Positions 1-8,244 are shown, counted from the stretch's first letter. The stretch: DNA of 64,000 nt from CAZUUO01 sp964622665 (GCA_964622665.1 CAZUUO010000001.1:16631-80630), one strand, 5' to 3'. The notes: generated from the letters alone by a model not told the origin. Numbers and translations are program-made.

Positions 1-17
1 CCATACCGTATGTCGAT

Positions 18-40
18 TAAAAAACCGCCATTACGGCGGT
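18..40 (-). terminator. Rho-independent terminator, minus strand
   Basis: The arms ACCGCC and GGCGGT flank a 5-nt loop. Read on the minus strand the stem is followed by a run of T. No convincing minus-strand gene lies directly upstream of it in the window, so the transcript it ends is unknown. The rest of 41-175 shows only a weak plus-strand promoter. Confidence 0.55.
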
Positions 41-99
41 ATTCTTGCGATTGTAACTAATGGTAGCGTGATTCTTTTTCAGTAGTACCATACCCTGTT

Positions 100-105
100 T
101 ATAAT
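100..105 (+). promoter_or_regulatory. Possible -10 element for the 182 gene
   Basis: A perfect TATAAT lies 77 bases before the start codon at 182. No good -35 hexamer sits 17 bp upstream (TTTCAG is the best there), so this is a weak call. Confidence 0.3.
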
Positions 106-181
106 ATCATGCTCCCTTATTATTTACAATTATCCTATTTTGTGCTAGATTTTTGGTGTCTTTAACTCATAGGAGTTGGAC

Positions 182-583
182 ATGGCAAGAAAAAGAACTA
201 GTGGTAGTAAACTAATCAGCAATCCCAAGTTCGGTCTCAATGACCTTTGGAAACGTCGCTCTAAAGGTGAACCAAATAGCACCAAAAATATCAAAGTAAC
301 GATGCACCGAGGAATACTTGGTAAACCAGGAAGAATATTTCTTGATCTGCAAGATCGTCTCTGGTATGTCCCCATTACCGTAGATCGTGATGGTGATCCA
401 AAGCCTCATGTTGATTACCCCCTGCAACTTCACTTTGACGAACAGGGCGAAGTAATCAAAGGTGTCGTGCTACATCCTTACTATGACCCCAACATTCCCG
501 TTGATGATGCAACTGCTGCACTCGGTCAAGCACTCGGTCTAAGTCCCGCAAACGCAGGACTGAACGAGCCCTACGAAACCTAG
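182..583 (+). CDS. Hypothetical protein, basic N-terminus, 133 aa
   Basis: I do not recognise this protein. The N-terminus is basic (MARKRTSG). The middle is rich in beta-forming residues and aromatics (RIFLDLQDRLWYVPITV) and the C-terminal third is acidic and Ala/Pro-rich. There is no signal peptide or membrane segment, so it is probably cytoplasmic. The ATG at 182 was chosen over an in-frame TTG at 176 because AGGAG at 171-175 overlaps that TTG and lies 6 nt before the ATG. The gene stands alone between its own leader and its own terminator, like several other orphan genes here. The ORF, the ribosome-binding site and the terminator together make it a real gene; the function is open. Confidence 0.7.
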   Translation: MARKRTSGSKLISNPKFGLNDLWKRRSKGEPNSTKNIKVTMHRGILGKPGRIFLDLQDRLWYVPITVDRDGDPKPHVDYPLQLHFDEQGEVIKGVVLHPYYDPNIPVDDATAALGQALGLSPANAGLNEPYET

Positions 584-608
584 ACGAATCCACGCGATTC
601 GTTTTTTT
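584..608 (+). terminator. Rho-independent terminator of the 182 gene
   Basis: A 7-bp stem, ACGAATC/GATTCGT, with a 5-nt loop is followed by seven T. It starts directly after the stop codon. Confidence 0.9.
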
Positions 609-771
609 ATTTCTTACCACGAAATAATTTTTTTATAAGTGCGATAATCCCGTATCCCATCGTTGCAATCGTTACCATAATTCCAATCCATACCATCAGT
701 AATGCAGGTAGCATCACCAAGTGCGTAGGAATATACAGCGGTGAAGATTCCTCAATTAACAAATCGGCCAT
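607..771 (-). CDS. Small membrane protein, 54 aa
   Basis: I do not recognise this protein. From the ATG at 771 it reads MADLLIEESS, then one long hydrophobic stretch (about residues 15-45: THLVMLPALLMVWIGIMV and onward), and a basic end LIKKLFRGKK. This is the pattern of a one- or two-helix membrane protein with a cytoplasmic basic tail. An in-frame GTG at 792 would add seven residues; neither start has a clear Shine-Dalgarno. It converges on the gene at 182-583 and may lie at the end of a transcript from further right. The short length leaves some chance that it is not expressed. Confidence 0.5.
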   Translation of the reverse strand: MADLLIEESSPLYIPTHLVMLPALLMVWIGIMVTIATMGYGIIALIKKLFRGKK

Positions 772-846
772 TTTAATGATAGCTAGCCCCACAAAAGTAA
801 TAAGTGGCCCACTGTAATACTAGTATGTTTTGATATGCATATATTG

Positions 847-1233
847 TTATTGAAAGTTTATTGCAAAGTTATACATTCCCATCGAACACGTTCCTTGCAA
901 AACCGTTCCTGACTTTTGAGGTGGAATTGCTATGTTGGTTACACCACTCGGTGGAAGATTGGTGCGATATCCAATACTTGGTATTACTAAAGCCGATGAA
1001 CAATCAAAGGTGCCGCGCGTAGTTACTTGCAACACCGTTTCCGTATTAGCTTTTGCAACACTGTTACTTGGTGAATATCCTCCTTTTGCAGTAACAGCAA
1101 CTACTTGTGCACCATTTTCTATGCGCACATTACTATTTCCCGCAATTTCTTTTTCAATACCACCGGTACCCAAAAATAATATTCCAATTCCTATAATAAA
1201 TGCACAGATAAATATCGCCGCAATAATTTTCAT
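847..1233 (-). CDS. Membrane-anchored cupredoxin-like protein
   Basis: This 128-aa protein has an N-terminal signal or anchor (about residues 1-23) and then a small beta-rich extracytoplasmic domain. That domain carries the cupredoxin-like pattern seen in copper-resistance gene clusters: a Cys at 78 in TFDCSSALVIPSIG and a second site CSMGM (C116, M118, M120) near the C-terminus. These S-containing residues are plausible copper ligands. It is the last gene of the five-gene copper operon, 3 nt after the TauE/SafE-like gene, which supports a role in holding or transferring copper outside the membrane. The family call rests on motif pattern and context, not on an alignment. Confidence 0.72.
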   Translation of the reverse strand: MKIIAAIFICAFIIGIGILFLGTGGIEKEIAGNSNVRIENGAQVVAVTAKGGYSPSNSVAKANTETVLQVTTRGTFDCSSALVIPSIGYRTNLPPSGVTNIAIPPQKSGTVLQGTCSMGMYNFAINFQ

Positions 1234-1236
1234 AGA

Positions 1237-2247
1237 TTATAAGGTAAAGAATGGTCGTATTAATCCTGCCGCCACCAAACTATTAATAAGATTAAACACT
1301 CCAAAGAATAGTACCACAATGCCAGCTGTTTTATAAAATACCCCCGATCGTTTACTGCTGGTAATTTTAGAAGAACCAAAACTTAAGAGAGCGAGTACTG
1401 GTAGTGTACCGAGTGCAAAGAAAAACATTATCATTCCACCATTCCAAAAACTTCCCGCACTCAATGTGTATATTTGCATGGATTGCGTAAAGCCACAGGG
1501 CATGAAAAATGTTGCAGCCCCAAGCAATAAGGGCATCACCCCACTTTGCCAATTTTTTAGTGCATTAATTCCCTTTCCTAAAAAATTCGGCAATGAGAAT
1601 TGTAATTTTTTCGTTGGAAAAATATCGAGTAAATTAATCCCCAATACCAACAATACACTCGCAACCAAGAGCCCAATGACCAAAGTACCAATTCTTCCCA
1701 ATTGAAAGGTAGTACCAATCGCTCCTATCACTCCCCCCAACACAAAAAATCCAATTAACCGACTCACATGAAAAATTACATGAGGACGTATTGATGATTT
1801 TTGTTTTGCATAATTTGCTGATAGCGATAAAACCAAACCACCAACTACCGCCATACATGATGATAATGACGCGATCACTCCAATAATAAACGCGCTACCA
1901 TATCCCACCTCTGAACTCGTAATAAGATTTACAATTCCTAATTTCTGCAACGCAATAAATAATCCAATACCAAGCATTGCAAATGGAATTGCATATTGAA
2001 ACTCATGCCATGCAATCTTTTTTTGCGTTTGCTCGATACTCAATGAATGTTGTGACAACAAGGGAATCAACTCACGCATTATTTCTTCTTTACTTTTTTC
2101 TCCAAATTCACCCGTCACCTCAACACTCGTTGAAGATAACTGTGATTTTACATTCGTTACTAATGGATGTTCGTGCAATTCTGTTTCCGTAAGTAACACA
2201 CACGCATTACAATGCATGCCCGTTACAAAGTAGGTATACGATTTCAT
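1237..2247 (-). CDS. HMA-domain/TauE-SafE (DsbD-like) membrane transporter
   Basis: This 336-aa protein joins an N-terminal heavy-metal-associated domain (GMHCNAC, C13 and C16) to a six- or seven-helix sulfite-exporter TauE/SafE-type membrane domain from about residue 85. The membrane part has two internal Cys motifs, SSCMAVVGG (C131) and FMPCGF (C251). They are placed like the paired membrane Cys of DsbD/CcdA-type proteins, so it may carry electrons or metal rather than sulfite. It lies 1 nt after copA in the same operon and 3 nt before the cupredoxin gene. Proteins of this layout are common beside copper ATPases; the substrate is inferred from context. Confidence 0.85.
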   Translation of the reverse strand: MKSYTYFVTGMHCNACVLLTETELHEHPLVTNVKSQLSSTSVEVTGEFGEKSKEEIMRELIPLLSQHSLSIEQTQKKIAWHEFQYAIPFAMLGIGLFIALQKLGIVNLITSSEVGYGSAFIIGVIASLSSCMAVVGGLVLSLSANYAKQKSSIRPHVIFHVSRLIGFFVLGGVIGAIGTTFQLGRIGTLVIGLLVASVLLVLGINLLDIFPTKKLQFSLPNFLGKGINALKNWQSGVMPLLLGAATFFMPCGFTQSMQIYTLSAGSFWNGGMIMFFFALGTLPVLALLSFGSSKITSSKRSGVFYKTAGIVVLFFGVFNLINSLVAAGLIRPFFTL

Positions 2248-2248
2248 A

Positions 2249-4507
2249 TTATAGTTTTTTTCCTTTGATTCTTAATGAATTAGAAACCACGGAGACTGAT
2301 GACATTGCCATTGCAAATCCCGCAAACACCGGATTCAACAACCAACCAAAGAAAGGATACAATGCACCCGCAGCAAGTGGAATACCTACAACATTATAGA
2401 TGAATGCCCAGAATAAATTTTGCTTGATTCCGCGCATCGTCATTTTTGAGAGTTTAATTGCTTTTACTAACTTTGAAATGTCTCCACCTAACAATGTAAT
2501 ACCCGCAGATTCTATCGCTACATCAGTACCCGTACCCATAGCAATTCCTACATCAGCAGCCGCGAGTGCTGGCGCATCATTAACACCATCACCTGCCATC
2601 GCAACAATCTTACCGTGAGATTGTAAATCTTTTATCTTAGCCAATTTATCTTGCGGTAATACATGTGCAACTACATCATCAATACCAACTAATGAAGCAA
2701 TATATTTTGCCGTCATTTCATCATCACCAGTCAACATCACCACTTCAATTCCCAAATTATGCAGATCAGCAACCGCTTGCCTTGATTCAGGTTTTATTTC
2801 ATCTGCAACCATCATGAATCCAAGGAATGTATCCTTAGTACTTACTAATACCGGAGTTTTTCCTTGCATGGTGAATTTTTTTATCCGCTTTTGATCAAAG
2901 GTAACACCTAGATCTTCTACCAATGTGGTATTACCTACAAAATATTCTACGCCCTCAACACTTCCTTTCAATCCTTTTCCTTGTATGATTGAAAAATCAG
3001 AAGGTTTTTTCAGTGAGATATTTTTATTTTTTGCATACCGCACAATAGCATGCGCGATCGGATGTTCTGACTTATTTTCGAGTGACGCAACAATACTTAC
3101 TAATTCCTCCTCACGTATCTTTGATTCATTTTGAATATCAACAACCGTGGGTTTTCCAACGGTGATGGTTCCTGTTTTATCAACCACTACAGTATTTACT
3201 TTGTGTAAATGTTCCAGTGATGCTGCATCTTTTATCAAAATACCATTTCGTGCACCTTTCCCAACACCCACAATAATTGCGGTTGGTGTTGCAAGACCCA
3301 ATGCACAAGGACATGCAATTACCAACACACTCACAAATGAGAGAATACCTAAGGATAATGCCTGTGAAGATCCAATAAACAACGGCCCAATACTAATCCA
3401 AGCCAACAGAGAACCGAATGCAATTACTAATACCACCGGCACAAATATACTTGATACTTTATCTGCCAATGCTTCAATAGGTGCTTTACTACCCTGTGCA
3501 TCTTCCACCATCTTTATAATTTGTGAAAGCAATGTTTCTTTTCCAACTTTTTTTGCTTCGATAATACACGAGCCTGTGGTATTCATAGTACCTGCCACCA
3601 CCCCGTCACCCATCTTTTTTTCAACCGGAATTGGTTCACCGGTAATCATGGATTCATCAACATATGAACTACCTTCTGCAATTGTTCCATCAACCGGGAT
3701 TTTACTTCCTGGCTTGATTACTACCAAATCCCCTAATACTACTTGCTCAATGGTAACTTCCAGTTCTACACCATCTCTTACAACTAACGCCGTCTTCGCT
3801 TGAAGGTTTAATAATTTTTCAATCGCGTCGCCAGTTTTTTTCTTTGAACGTGCTTCTAAATATTTTCCGAGTGTTATAAAACCAATCACCACAATGGTCA
3901 CATCAAAGTATGTGTATTCAGGGACACGCAACAGAGTTCCAATAGATGGTAGTAACGTCACGATCATGCTGTAGGTATACGCAACCAACGTGCCAATACC
4001 GATAAGTGTGTCCATGTTTGCGACTCTATATTGTATAAATCGCACCACACCCAACAAATATGACTTACCCACCCAAAATAACATCACCGTCGCCAAGACC
4101 ATGGAAATAGTATTAAACAGTGTCATTGGAATAGGAAGATTGGGCATCCACGACATTGTGCGCGCTAGAATATCCCACATCATGAACACAAACACCGTGA
4201 TCGTGATTGGTATACTAAACTCAGTTTTATTTTTGAGTTCATCCGATTCCTCCTCCCTTGTTTCCGTATGATTGTGTGATGAATTCATTTCTTTCTCATC
4301 TAATACCAATGAATAACCCAATTCATTTATTTTTTTATTCATGGTTGCAAGAGTCACCTTTTCCTCATCGTAGTCAATTTTTGCTTTTTCATTTGCATAA
4401 TTAACTGAAACTGCATTGACATGAGGCAGTGCTGAAAGTTTCTTGGTAATGATCGATGCACAACTCGCACAATGCATTCCTTTTACCGTAATATTTTTAG
4501 TTGCCAT
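2249..4507 (-). CDS. copA: Copper-exporting P1B-type ATPase CopA
   Basis: This 752-aa ATPase pumps monovalent copper out of the cytoplasm. It has one N-terminal metal-binding domain (GMHCASC, C13/C16), eight expected membrane helices, the actuator motif TGEP (289-292), the CPC transport site (C399-C401) that marks the CopA class, the phosphorylated Asp in DKTGTIT (D443), the HP motif of the nucleotide domain (H482-P483) and the hinge GDGVNDAP (639-646). All key residues are intact and the length is normal for the family. It sits 3 nt after the DUF305 gene and 1 nt before the HMA-TauE gene, within the CsoR-controlled operon. No Shine-Dalgarno is visible; translation is probably coupled to the gene before it. 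Confidence 0.97.
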   Translation of the reverse strand: MATKNITVKGMHCASCASIITKKLSALPHVNAVSVNYANEKAKIDYDEEKVTLATMNKKINELGYSLVLDEKEMNSSHNHTETREEESDELKNKTEFSIPITITVFVFMMWDILARTMSWMPNLPIPMTLFNTISMVLATVMLFWVGKSYLLGVVRFIQYRVANMDTLIGIGTLVAYTYSMIVTLLPSIGTLLRVPEYTYFDVTIVVIGFITLGKYLEARSKKKTGDAIEKLLNLQAKTALVVRDGVELEVTIEQVVLGDLVVIKPGSKIPVDGTIAEGSSYVDESMITGEPIPVEKKMGDGVVAGTMNTTGSCIIEAKKVGKETLLSQIIKMVEDAQGSKAPIEALADKVSSIFVPVVLVIAFGSLLAWISIGPLFIGSSQALSLGILSFVSVLVIACPCALGLATPTAIIVGVGKGARNGILIKDAASLEHLHKVNTVVVDKTGTITVGKPTVVDIQNESKIREEELVSIVASLENKSEHPIAHAIVRYAKNKNISLKKPSDFSIIQGKGLKGSVEGVEYFVGNTTLVEDLGVTFDQKRIKKFTMQGKTPVLVSTKDTFLGFMMVADEIKPESRQAVADLHNLGIEVVMLTGDDEMTAKYIASLVGIDDVVAHVLPQDKLAKIKDLQSHGKIVAMAGDGVNDAPALAAADVGIAMGTGTDVAIESAGITLLGGDISKLVKAIKLSKMTMRGIKQNLFWAFIYNVVGIPLAAGALYPFFGWLLNPVFAGFAMAMSSVSVVSNSLRIKGKKL

Positions 4508-4510
4508 ATG

Positions 4511-5071
4511 TTATTTGTTGTACCAGGTGCTTCTTAAATTTTTGAGCGTTTGTAGGCCATTTGAAAGAAATGCTTCAACTGCATCAGCATTATCCAATAT
4601 TTCAGCACGACTTGATTTCAATCGTGTTTCTTTGGTCATAACAATACCCGCTTCATGATGCGCGATGATAGCGTTTAAAAAACGTAAATCAAAGGTGTCG
4701 CCGGCAGGTCCAAGATTTGCAACCTGAGGATCGCGCACGGTTTTAGTATCTCCATACCATTCTTTTTTCCACGCGTACAATTCAGCAATCGCTTTGGGTT
4801 CATCTTGCAAAATATTTTGTGAAAGCGTCTTTAAATCAGGGCGTGTGGTATTTTTGCCAAGTTGCTCAGCCAACAACATAGCACCCCGATGATGTGCGAT
4901 CATCGCGTTTATATATCGTAAATCAAACGTTCTATCTGCTTGTCCTAAACTCATCGTATTTTTTTCGTACATGGAAACTTTGTATTCGGGTGTTAGATAA
5001 TATCCAAAACTAACTCCTAATACACCGACTACAATCATTAAACTCAAAGCTACGTATACTGAAATTTTCAT
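4511..5071 (-). CDS. DUF305 family protein, probable copper binder
   Basis: This 186-aa protein has an N-terminal membrane anchor (about residues 5-25) and two four-helix-type repeats of the DUF305 family. Each repeat has the His-rich helix that defines it: NAMIAHHRGAMLLA (H60, H61) and NAIIAHHEAGIVM (H138, H139), each preceded by FDLR. DUF305 proteins are often found in metal, mainly copper, resistance loci and are predicted to bind metal through these His and Met residues outside the membrane. Here it lies between csoR (1 nt away) and copA (3 nt away), which fits that role. The biochemical function of the family remains poorly defined. Confidence 0.88.
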   Translation of the reverse strand: MKISVYVALSLMIVVGVLGVSFGYYLTPEYKVSMYEKNTMSLGQADRTFDLRYINAMIAHHRGAMLLAEQLGKNTTRPDLKTLSQNILQDEPKAIAELYAWKKEWYGDTKTVRDPQVANLGPAGDTFDLRFLNAIIAHHEAGIVMTKETRLKSSRAEILDNADAVEAFLSNGLQTLKNLRSTWYNK

Positions 5072-5072
5072 A

Positions 5073-5348
5073 TTATTTTCTTTTTAATTTATAAACTTTT
5101 AAAATTTCACCTTTTGCTTTTTCTGTTTGTCCTGATTTTATTTGATGGATGATGCAGGTTCCCAGATGACCTTCAAGTAAAATATCTTCAACCCCTGACA
5201 ATCCTTGTTTGACCGCCGATGTTTGCGTGATAACATCAATGCAATAGCTATCTTCTTCTATCATTTTTTGCAGACCGCGTATTTGCCCTTCAATAAGCTT
5301 CAATCGCCGGATTACTTTTTCTTTGTGATTGGTATGATTGTGTTCCAT
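5073..5348 (-). CDS. csoR: CsoR-type copper-sensing repressor
   Basis: This 91-aa all-helical protein of the CsoR/RcnR (DUF156) family should repress the copper operon until Cu(I) binds. The three copper ligands of CsoR are present at C36, H61 and C65, the same numbers as in the Mycobacterium tuberculosis protein. The family motif RLKxIEGQIRGL is at residues 15-26. The His-rich start (HNHTNH) may add metal affinity. It is the first gene of the operon. Its start codon lies only 8 nt past the predicted -10 element, so the mRNA is probably leaderless. The palindrome in its own promoter implies autoregulation. Confidence 0.95.
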   Translation of the reverse strand: MEHNHTNHKEKVIRRLKLIEGQIRGLQKMIEEDSYCIDVITQTSAVKQGLSGVEDILLEGHLGTCIIHQIKSGQTEKAKGEILKVYKLKRK

Positions 5349-5356
5349 ATGTTTTT

Positions 5357-5385
5357 ATTATATACCCCCTAGGGGGTATATGCAA
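5357..5385 (-). promoter_or_regulatory. Copper-operon promoter with CsoR operator in the spacer
   Basis: On the minus strand TTGCAT (5385-5380), a 17-bp spacer and TATAAT (5362-5357) form a near-consensus promoter. A perfect 22-bp palindrome at 5360-5381, with core TACCCCCTAGGGGGTA, fills the spacer and overlaps both hexamers. It has the G-tract/C-tract dyad typical of CsoR operators, so bound repressor would block RNA polymerase directly. Confidence 0.9.
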
Positions 5386-5409
5386 GTTCATAAAAAATTC
5401 AATAAAATA

Positions 5410-5438
5410 TTGACAAAATCGCTTTTTTCTGATATGCT
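5410..5438 (+). promoter_or_regulatory. Consensus promoter of the 5512 lipoprotein gene
   Basis: TTGACA (5410-5415), a 17-bp spacer and TATGCT (5433-5438). The predicted transcript starts at about 5445, at the base of a hairpin (5445-5482: ACTTCG/CGAAGT outside, CGCCA/TGGCG inside). The hairpin would cap the mRNA 5' end ahead of the GAGGAG site. Confidence 0.85.
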
Positions 5439-5511
5439 TTCCCCACTTCGTATCTGCGCCATGGTGGCGTTTATCGCGAAGTAAGACTTTCACAAACTCA
5501 GAGGAGTTAGC

Positions 5512-6378
5512 ATGAAAGCAATCAACATCATCGTTCTTTTGATAATTGTATTTGCAGGATGTAGTAAAAAAATTCCACAACACAACCGTGCTCCAGAGCA
5601 AGTGGTCGAAATGACCAATGGCATTGATCGTGCCATTATCATGCGTGATAAATATATGAGTGTACTTCCCCTCAGTGACCTCCCTCACGGAAATGAGTAC
5701 ACGAAGTCATATTTTGATAAGCTGAAGAAACGCAAGCAAACAGTCATTGCGTGGTTGCAGCAAAATCCCGTGACCATTATGTTCATCGGGCAGATGCACA
5801 TTGATTTGACGGGTGATAATACAACAGAGTCAATGCAGTCTGTTGAAAAGTCGCAACAATGGGTTTACGAACAACTTGAAAAAGTTGCATCAAAAATCCA
5901 ACTCATTACGTTTGAAGAACCTGGTAACACAGAAGTGGTCACCCCTTATGTCATGCAAAAACACGTGCTTGATGAGCTTGCATATGTGAAACCATTCATC
6001 GGTGATTTTCCTACCCCATCAACCGATGAGGTTTGGAAAACACTCCAAGAAGATGGAGATGGCGTACTTCAATTCATGCGTACACCCACCAATCCTCCCA
6101 TCTACTTTGGCGAGGAGTGGCCGTGCTCTCTTGAATCAAATCTCCTAATGATAGTAAACCAACTCCCACAGGGAGAACCACAAATCGCCGCCGAATCATT
6201 CATCAACGATTTCAACCATTTGCGTTCAGAGATTATCGTGATTCGTACCCTTGAATTTCTCATGGAAAGAAATGGAAAACATGCTGCCATTGTGCAAGGC
6301 GCATGGCACACCGACGACATGATTCGTATCGCTCCTGAATACGGTTTTACGTTGGACCTCGCGTCTAACGTGAAGTAA
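5512..6378 (+). CDS. Putative lipoprotein, TraB/ChaN-like fold suspected
   Basis: This 288-aa protein starts with a short hydrophobic signal ending in FAGC. That is a lipobox-like site with Cys17 as the likely lipidated residue, so the protein is probably anchored outside the cytoplasmic membrane. The middle has VTIMFIGQMHIDL followed by ITFEEPGNTE, and the C-terminal part has AAIVQGAWHTDDM. The spacing of these Gly/His motifs recalls the TraB/TIKI/ChaN group, which has hydrolase-like or heme-binding members, but the match is weak and no catalytic claim is made. A GAGGAG site lies 5 nt before the ATG, and the gene is monocistronic with its own promoter and terminator. It is divergent from the copper operon, but nothing in it suggests a copper role. 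Confidence 0.75.
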   Translation: MKAINIIVLLIIVFAGCSKKIPQHNRAPEQVVEMTNGIDRAIIMRDKYMSVLPLSDLPHGNEYTKSYFDKLKKRKQTVIAWLQQNPVTIMFIGQMHIDLTGDNTTESMQSVEKSQQWVYEQLEKVASKIQLITFEEPGNTEVVTPYVMQKHVLDELAYVKPFIGDFPTPSTDEVWKTLQEDGDGVLQFMRTPTNPPIYFGEEWPCSLESNLLMIVNQLPQGEPQIAAESFINDFNHLRSEIIVIRTLEFLMERNGKHAAIVQGAWHTDDMIRIAPEYGFTLDLASNVK

Positions 6379-6384
6379 CCGATA

Positions 6385-6410
6385 AACGACCCACGATGGG
6401 CCGTTTTTTT
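6385..6410 (+). terminator. Rho-independent terminator of the 5512 gene
   Basis: The arms AACG-A-CCCA and TGGG-C-CGTT flank a 3-nt loop, followed by seven T. Confidence 0.88.
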
Positions 6411-6436
6411 ATTATTTAATTACAGTATCATTATGC

Positions 6437-6469
6437 AACAAAAAACCGCCACACGCGTGACGGTTTTTC
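6437..6469 (-). terminator. Terminator of the 6485 gene; member of a repeated family
   Basis: The stem ACCG-CCAC/GTG-ACGGT has an A-run on one side and a T-run on the other, so it can work in both directions. With the following 24 bases (TTATGTTGCATTTTCTATTT) it is a close copy of 7226-7282. Confidence 0.8.
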
Positions 6470-6484
6470 ATTATGTTGCATTTT

Positions 6485-6733
6485 CTATTTACGAATCATT
6501 TTTACCACACTTATACATATCACCGCGCCAAATAACGCCACCAAGAAACTGTAGATATTGAATCCGGTGACAGGGTACTTCCCAATCATACTCATAATCC
6601 AACCACCGATAGCAGCCCCAACAATACCTACCACGATGTTGAGTACCATTCCTTGTGATTTATCCGTATTCATCACCAACGACGCAACCCAACCAACAAT
6701 TCCCCCAAATATAACCCAAAGAAAAAATCCCAT
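6485..6733 (-). CDS. GlsB/YeaQ/YmgE-family small membrane protein
   Basis: This 82-aa, three-helix, Gly-rich membrane protein has the family pattern: GGIVGWVASLVM in the first helix, NIVVGIVGAAIGGWI in the second and a third hydrophobic helix near the C-terminus. The family is often called transglycosylase-associated, but the only consistent link is to stress response; no enzymatic residues are present. It begins at ATG 6733 with no obvious Shine-Dalgarno and ends just before its terminator. The next upstream gene (6785-7093) is also a small membrane-associated protein, so the two may be one stress-related unit. Confidence 0.9.
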   Translation of the reverse strand: MGFFLWVIFGGIVGWVASLVMNTDKSQGMVLNIVVGIVGAAIGGWIMSMIGKYPVTGFNIYSFLVALFGAVICISVVKMIRK

Positions 6734-6784
6734 ATTATTACCCGTTATAATATCTAATTATCCACAAAAACTTTTCCAAATTTC

Positions 6785-7093
6785 CTATGATATTTTTTCT
6801 TTCATAGTAACCCATCGAGCTTTTAAGGTTTCAATGATGTCATCTTTGTAATCTTGCAGATCTTCTTTTCCCTCAAGATATTCATCTACTAACCGGTCAA
6901 TTGTTTGGTTATAAGATTCACGCGTCACTTCAGCCATTTCACCCAATTTTTCTTCCACAATACTGTATATGTGCGCAATATCTCTTTCTGCCGACTTTTG
7001 TAACGAGCGTCCTTTTCGTGCTTTCACAAAAAGTAATGCAGCACCTACTGCGATAGCCCCCCAGGCTATTGTTTTTCCGAATCCTTTTTTCAT
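6785..7093 (-). CDS. YtxH-like small membrane-anchored protein
   Basis: From ATG 7093 the protein is 102 aa: a short basic start (MKKGFGK), one hydrophobic helix (TIAWGAIAVGAALLFV), a KARKGR stop-transfer patch, and then a charged helical tail rich in Glu, Lys and Asp. This is the layout of YtxH-like stress proteins. A longer version from TTG 7120 would put a polar stretch before the anchor, so I prefer the ATG. The neighbouring GlsB-like gene supports an envelope stress context. The precise function is unknown. Confidence 0.68.
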   Translation of the reverse strand: MKKGFGKTIAWGAIAVGAALLFVKARKGRSLQKSAERDIAHIYSIVEEKLGEMAEVTRESYNQTIDRLVDEYLEGKEDLQDYKDDIIETLKARWVTMKEKIS

Positions 7094-7225
7094 AGTGGTG
7101 CAGGGTTGAGAGACGCACAAAAGTATGTCTTACACTATCAATGGTAGTCCTTACTGAGCATTTGTCAAAGATTCTGACGCGTATTTTTTTACTAGTTCCC
7201 GTAATGTTTGTATTTGCTGGGTATA

Positions 7226-7282
7226 AACAAAAAATCGCCACTTTCGTGACGAGTTTTTATTATGCTGCATTTTCTATTTGCC
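7226..7282 (-). repeat. Repeated terminator element downstream of the pyrophosphatase gene
   Basis: On the minus strand the stem CGTCAC-GAAA-GTGGCG is followed by six T and serves as terminator for the gene at 7314. The block matches 6437-6493 over about 55 bases, including TTCTATTT in the flank. Its first 28 bases are identical to 8211-8238. Confidence 0.78.
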
Positions 7283-7313
7283 AGTATGTCTGCCTTTACG
7301 TGAAATGACGTTT

Positions 7314-7664
7314 TTAATTACGTACGACCCTACCGGAAAAAAACTGTTCCTGAAAATAAGTCGCAGCAATAATTTGCTCATCGGTTAGCAATGGATCATC
7401 AGTAACTACCAATTTGTCATCATCGTCGTCATCACGATGTATAACAGCAATACAAAACCCAAAAAATTCAGACATCGGCTCAGTTGGACCAATCACATAT
7501 GCATCAATAGGCTCACCATCAGGCGCAACCGTATTTGGAATATAGCCATAATTGATAGGATAGATATATCCATATTTTGGATGTTGTGACCCAAGAGGTC
7601 GTTCAATTACCACGTGTACTTTTTGACCAATGTAACGATGTGAGTAGTCAGCACTTGATTCCAT
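7314..7664 (-). CDS. Short-form inorganic pyrophosphatase-like protein
   Basis: This 116-aa protein resembles the N-terminal two-thirds of family I inorganic pyrophosphatase, which splits PPi to drive biosynthesis. It has VVIERPLGSQHPKYGYIYPINYGYIP and the active-site segment DGEPIDAYV. The signature is normally DxDPxD; here the second Asp is Glu. It is much shorter than the usual 160-180 aa enzyme and lacks the later DPxDxK-type acidic block, although an unusual DDDDDD run sits near residue 80. Short homologues of this kind occur in Firmicutes and are annotated as diphosphatases, but activity cannot be assumed. Its terminator is the repeat at 7226. Confidence 0.8.
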   Translation of the reverse strand: MESSADYSHRYIGQKVHVVIERPLGSQHPKYGYIYPINYGYIPNTVAPDGEPIDAYVIGPTEPMSEFFGFCIAVIHRDDDDDDKLVVTDDPLLTDEQIIAATYFQEQFFSGRVVRN

Positions 7665-7703
7665 AGTAGATACAGTATTTCAAAATAAATATCATTACGC
7701 AAT

Positions 7704-7729
7704 AAAAAAAGTGAGCCCATGGCTCACAC
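7704..7729 (-). terminator. Rho-independent terminator of the Nudix gene
   Basis: The stem GTGAGCC/GGCTCAC is followed by seven T on the minus strand, directly after the stop codon of the gene at 7737. Confidence 0.9.
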
Positions 7730-7736
7730 TCCTATA

Positions 7737-8135
7737 TTACAAATACTCGTCTATGAATTTCCTGATCGCAATTCGCCCACCGTCTGTCAAATAATATGAA
7801 AGAACGTGTTGTATTGGAACCCAATCAAATCCCTGACCTTCTCCCAGTACAAAATCGCTCTTTTCCTGATTATTTTTTGTTAAAAAAATATGATAGTCTG
7901 GTTTTTCAGGTCGTTTGATTGCAAATAAGAACTCAACATGTGAAGCAGACACCCTTACACCCAATTCTTCGTAAAGCTCACGAATCAGTGCTTCTATTGG
8001 TTCCTCACCTTCCTCATTATGACCACCAAACAATCCCCATTTCCCATTGTACGGTGCGTGTTCATCACGATGCTGCATCAGTACTGATTTTCTTTCCTCA
8101 CTATAGATAATCGCGGAAACAATAAAATTGTTCAT
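7737..8135 (-). CDS. Nudix hydrolase
   Basis: This 132-aa hydrolase of nucleoside diphosphates linked to another moiety has a full Nudix box at residues 38-60: G38, five residues, E44, seven residues, R52-E53-L, then E56-E57 and G59. These hold the catalytic metal ions. The sequence before it (VLMQHRDEHAPYNGKWGLFGG) is typical of NTP-pyrophosphohydrolase (MutT/NudG-like) members, but the substrate cannot be told. A strong AGGAGG lies before the ATG, unlike most core genes here, and the gene is monocistronic with its own terminator. Confidence 0.93.
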   Translation of the reverse strand: MNNFIVSAIIYSEERKSVLMQHRDEHAPYNGKWGLFGGHNEEGEEPIEALIRELYEELGVRVSASHVEFLFAIKRPEKPDYHIFLTKNNQEKSDFVLGEGQGFDWVPIQHVLSYYLTDGGRIAIRKFIDEYL

Positions 8136-8210
8136 GCATTCCTCCTAATTCATAGGAAAGCATATTGGTAAACTATCACACCCCTCACAAATACTCAATA
8201 ATCAGCGACA

Positions 8211-8244
8211 AAAACAAAAAATCGCCACTTTCGTGACGACTTTT
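8211..8244 (-). terminator. Terminator of tRNA-Asn; same sequence family as 7226
   Basis: The minus-strand stem CGTCAC-GAAA-GTGGCG followed by TTTTTTG begins right after the tRNA 3' end. 28 bases are identical to the terminator at 7226. Confidence 0.88.

Noticed and set aside
17..91. A 24-codon minus-strand ORF that runs into the terminator at 18-40
   Set aside because: It is very short, has no ribosome-binding site or promoter, and part of it is the terminator stem. It would explain the otherwise orphan terminator, but the evidence is too thin.
932..1336. Plus-strand open frame of 134 codons
   Set aside because: It lies antisense to the cupredoxin and TauE-like genes, has no start signals and has a composition typical of a reverse-strand shadow.
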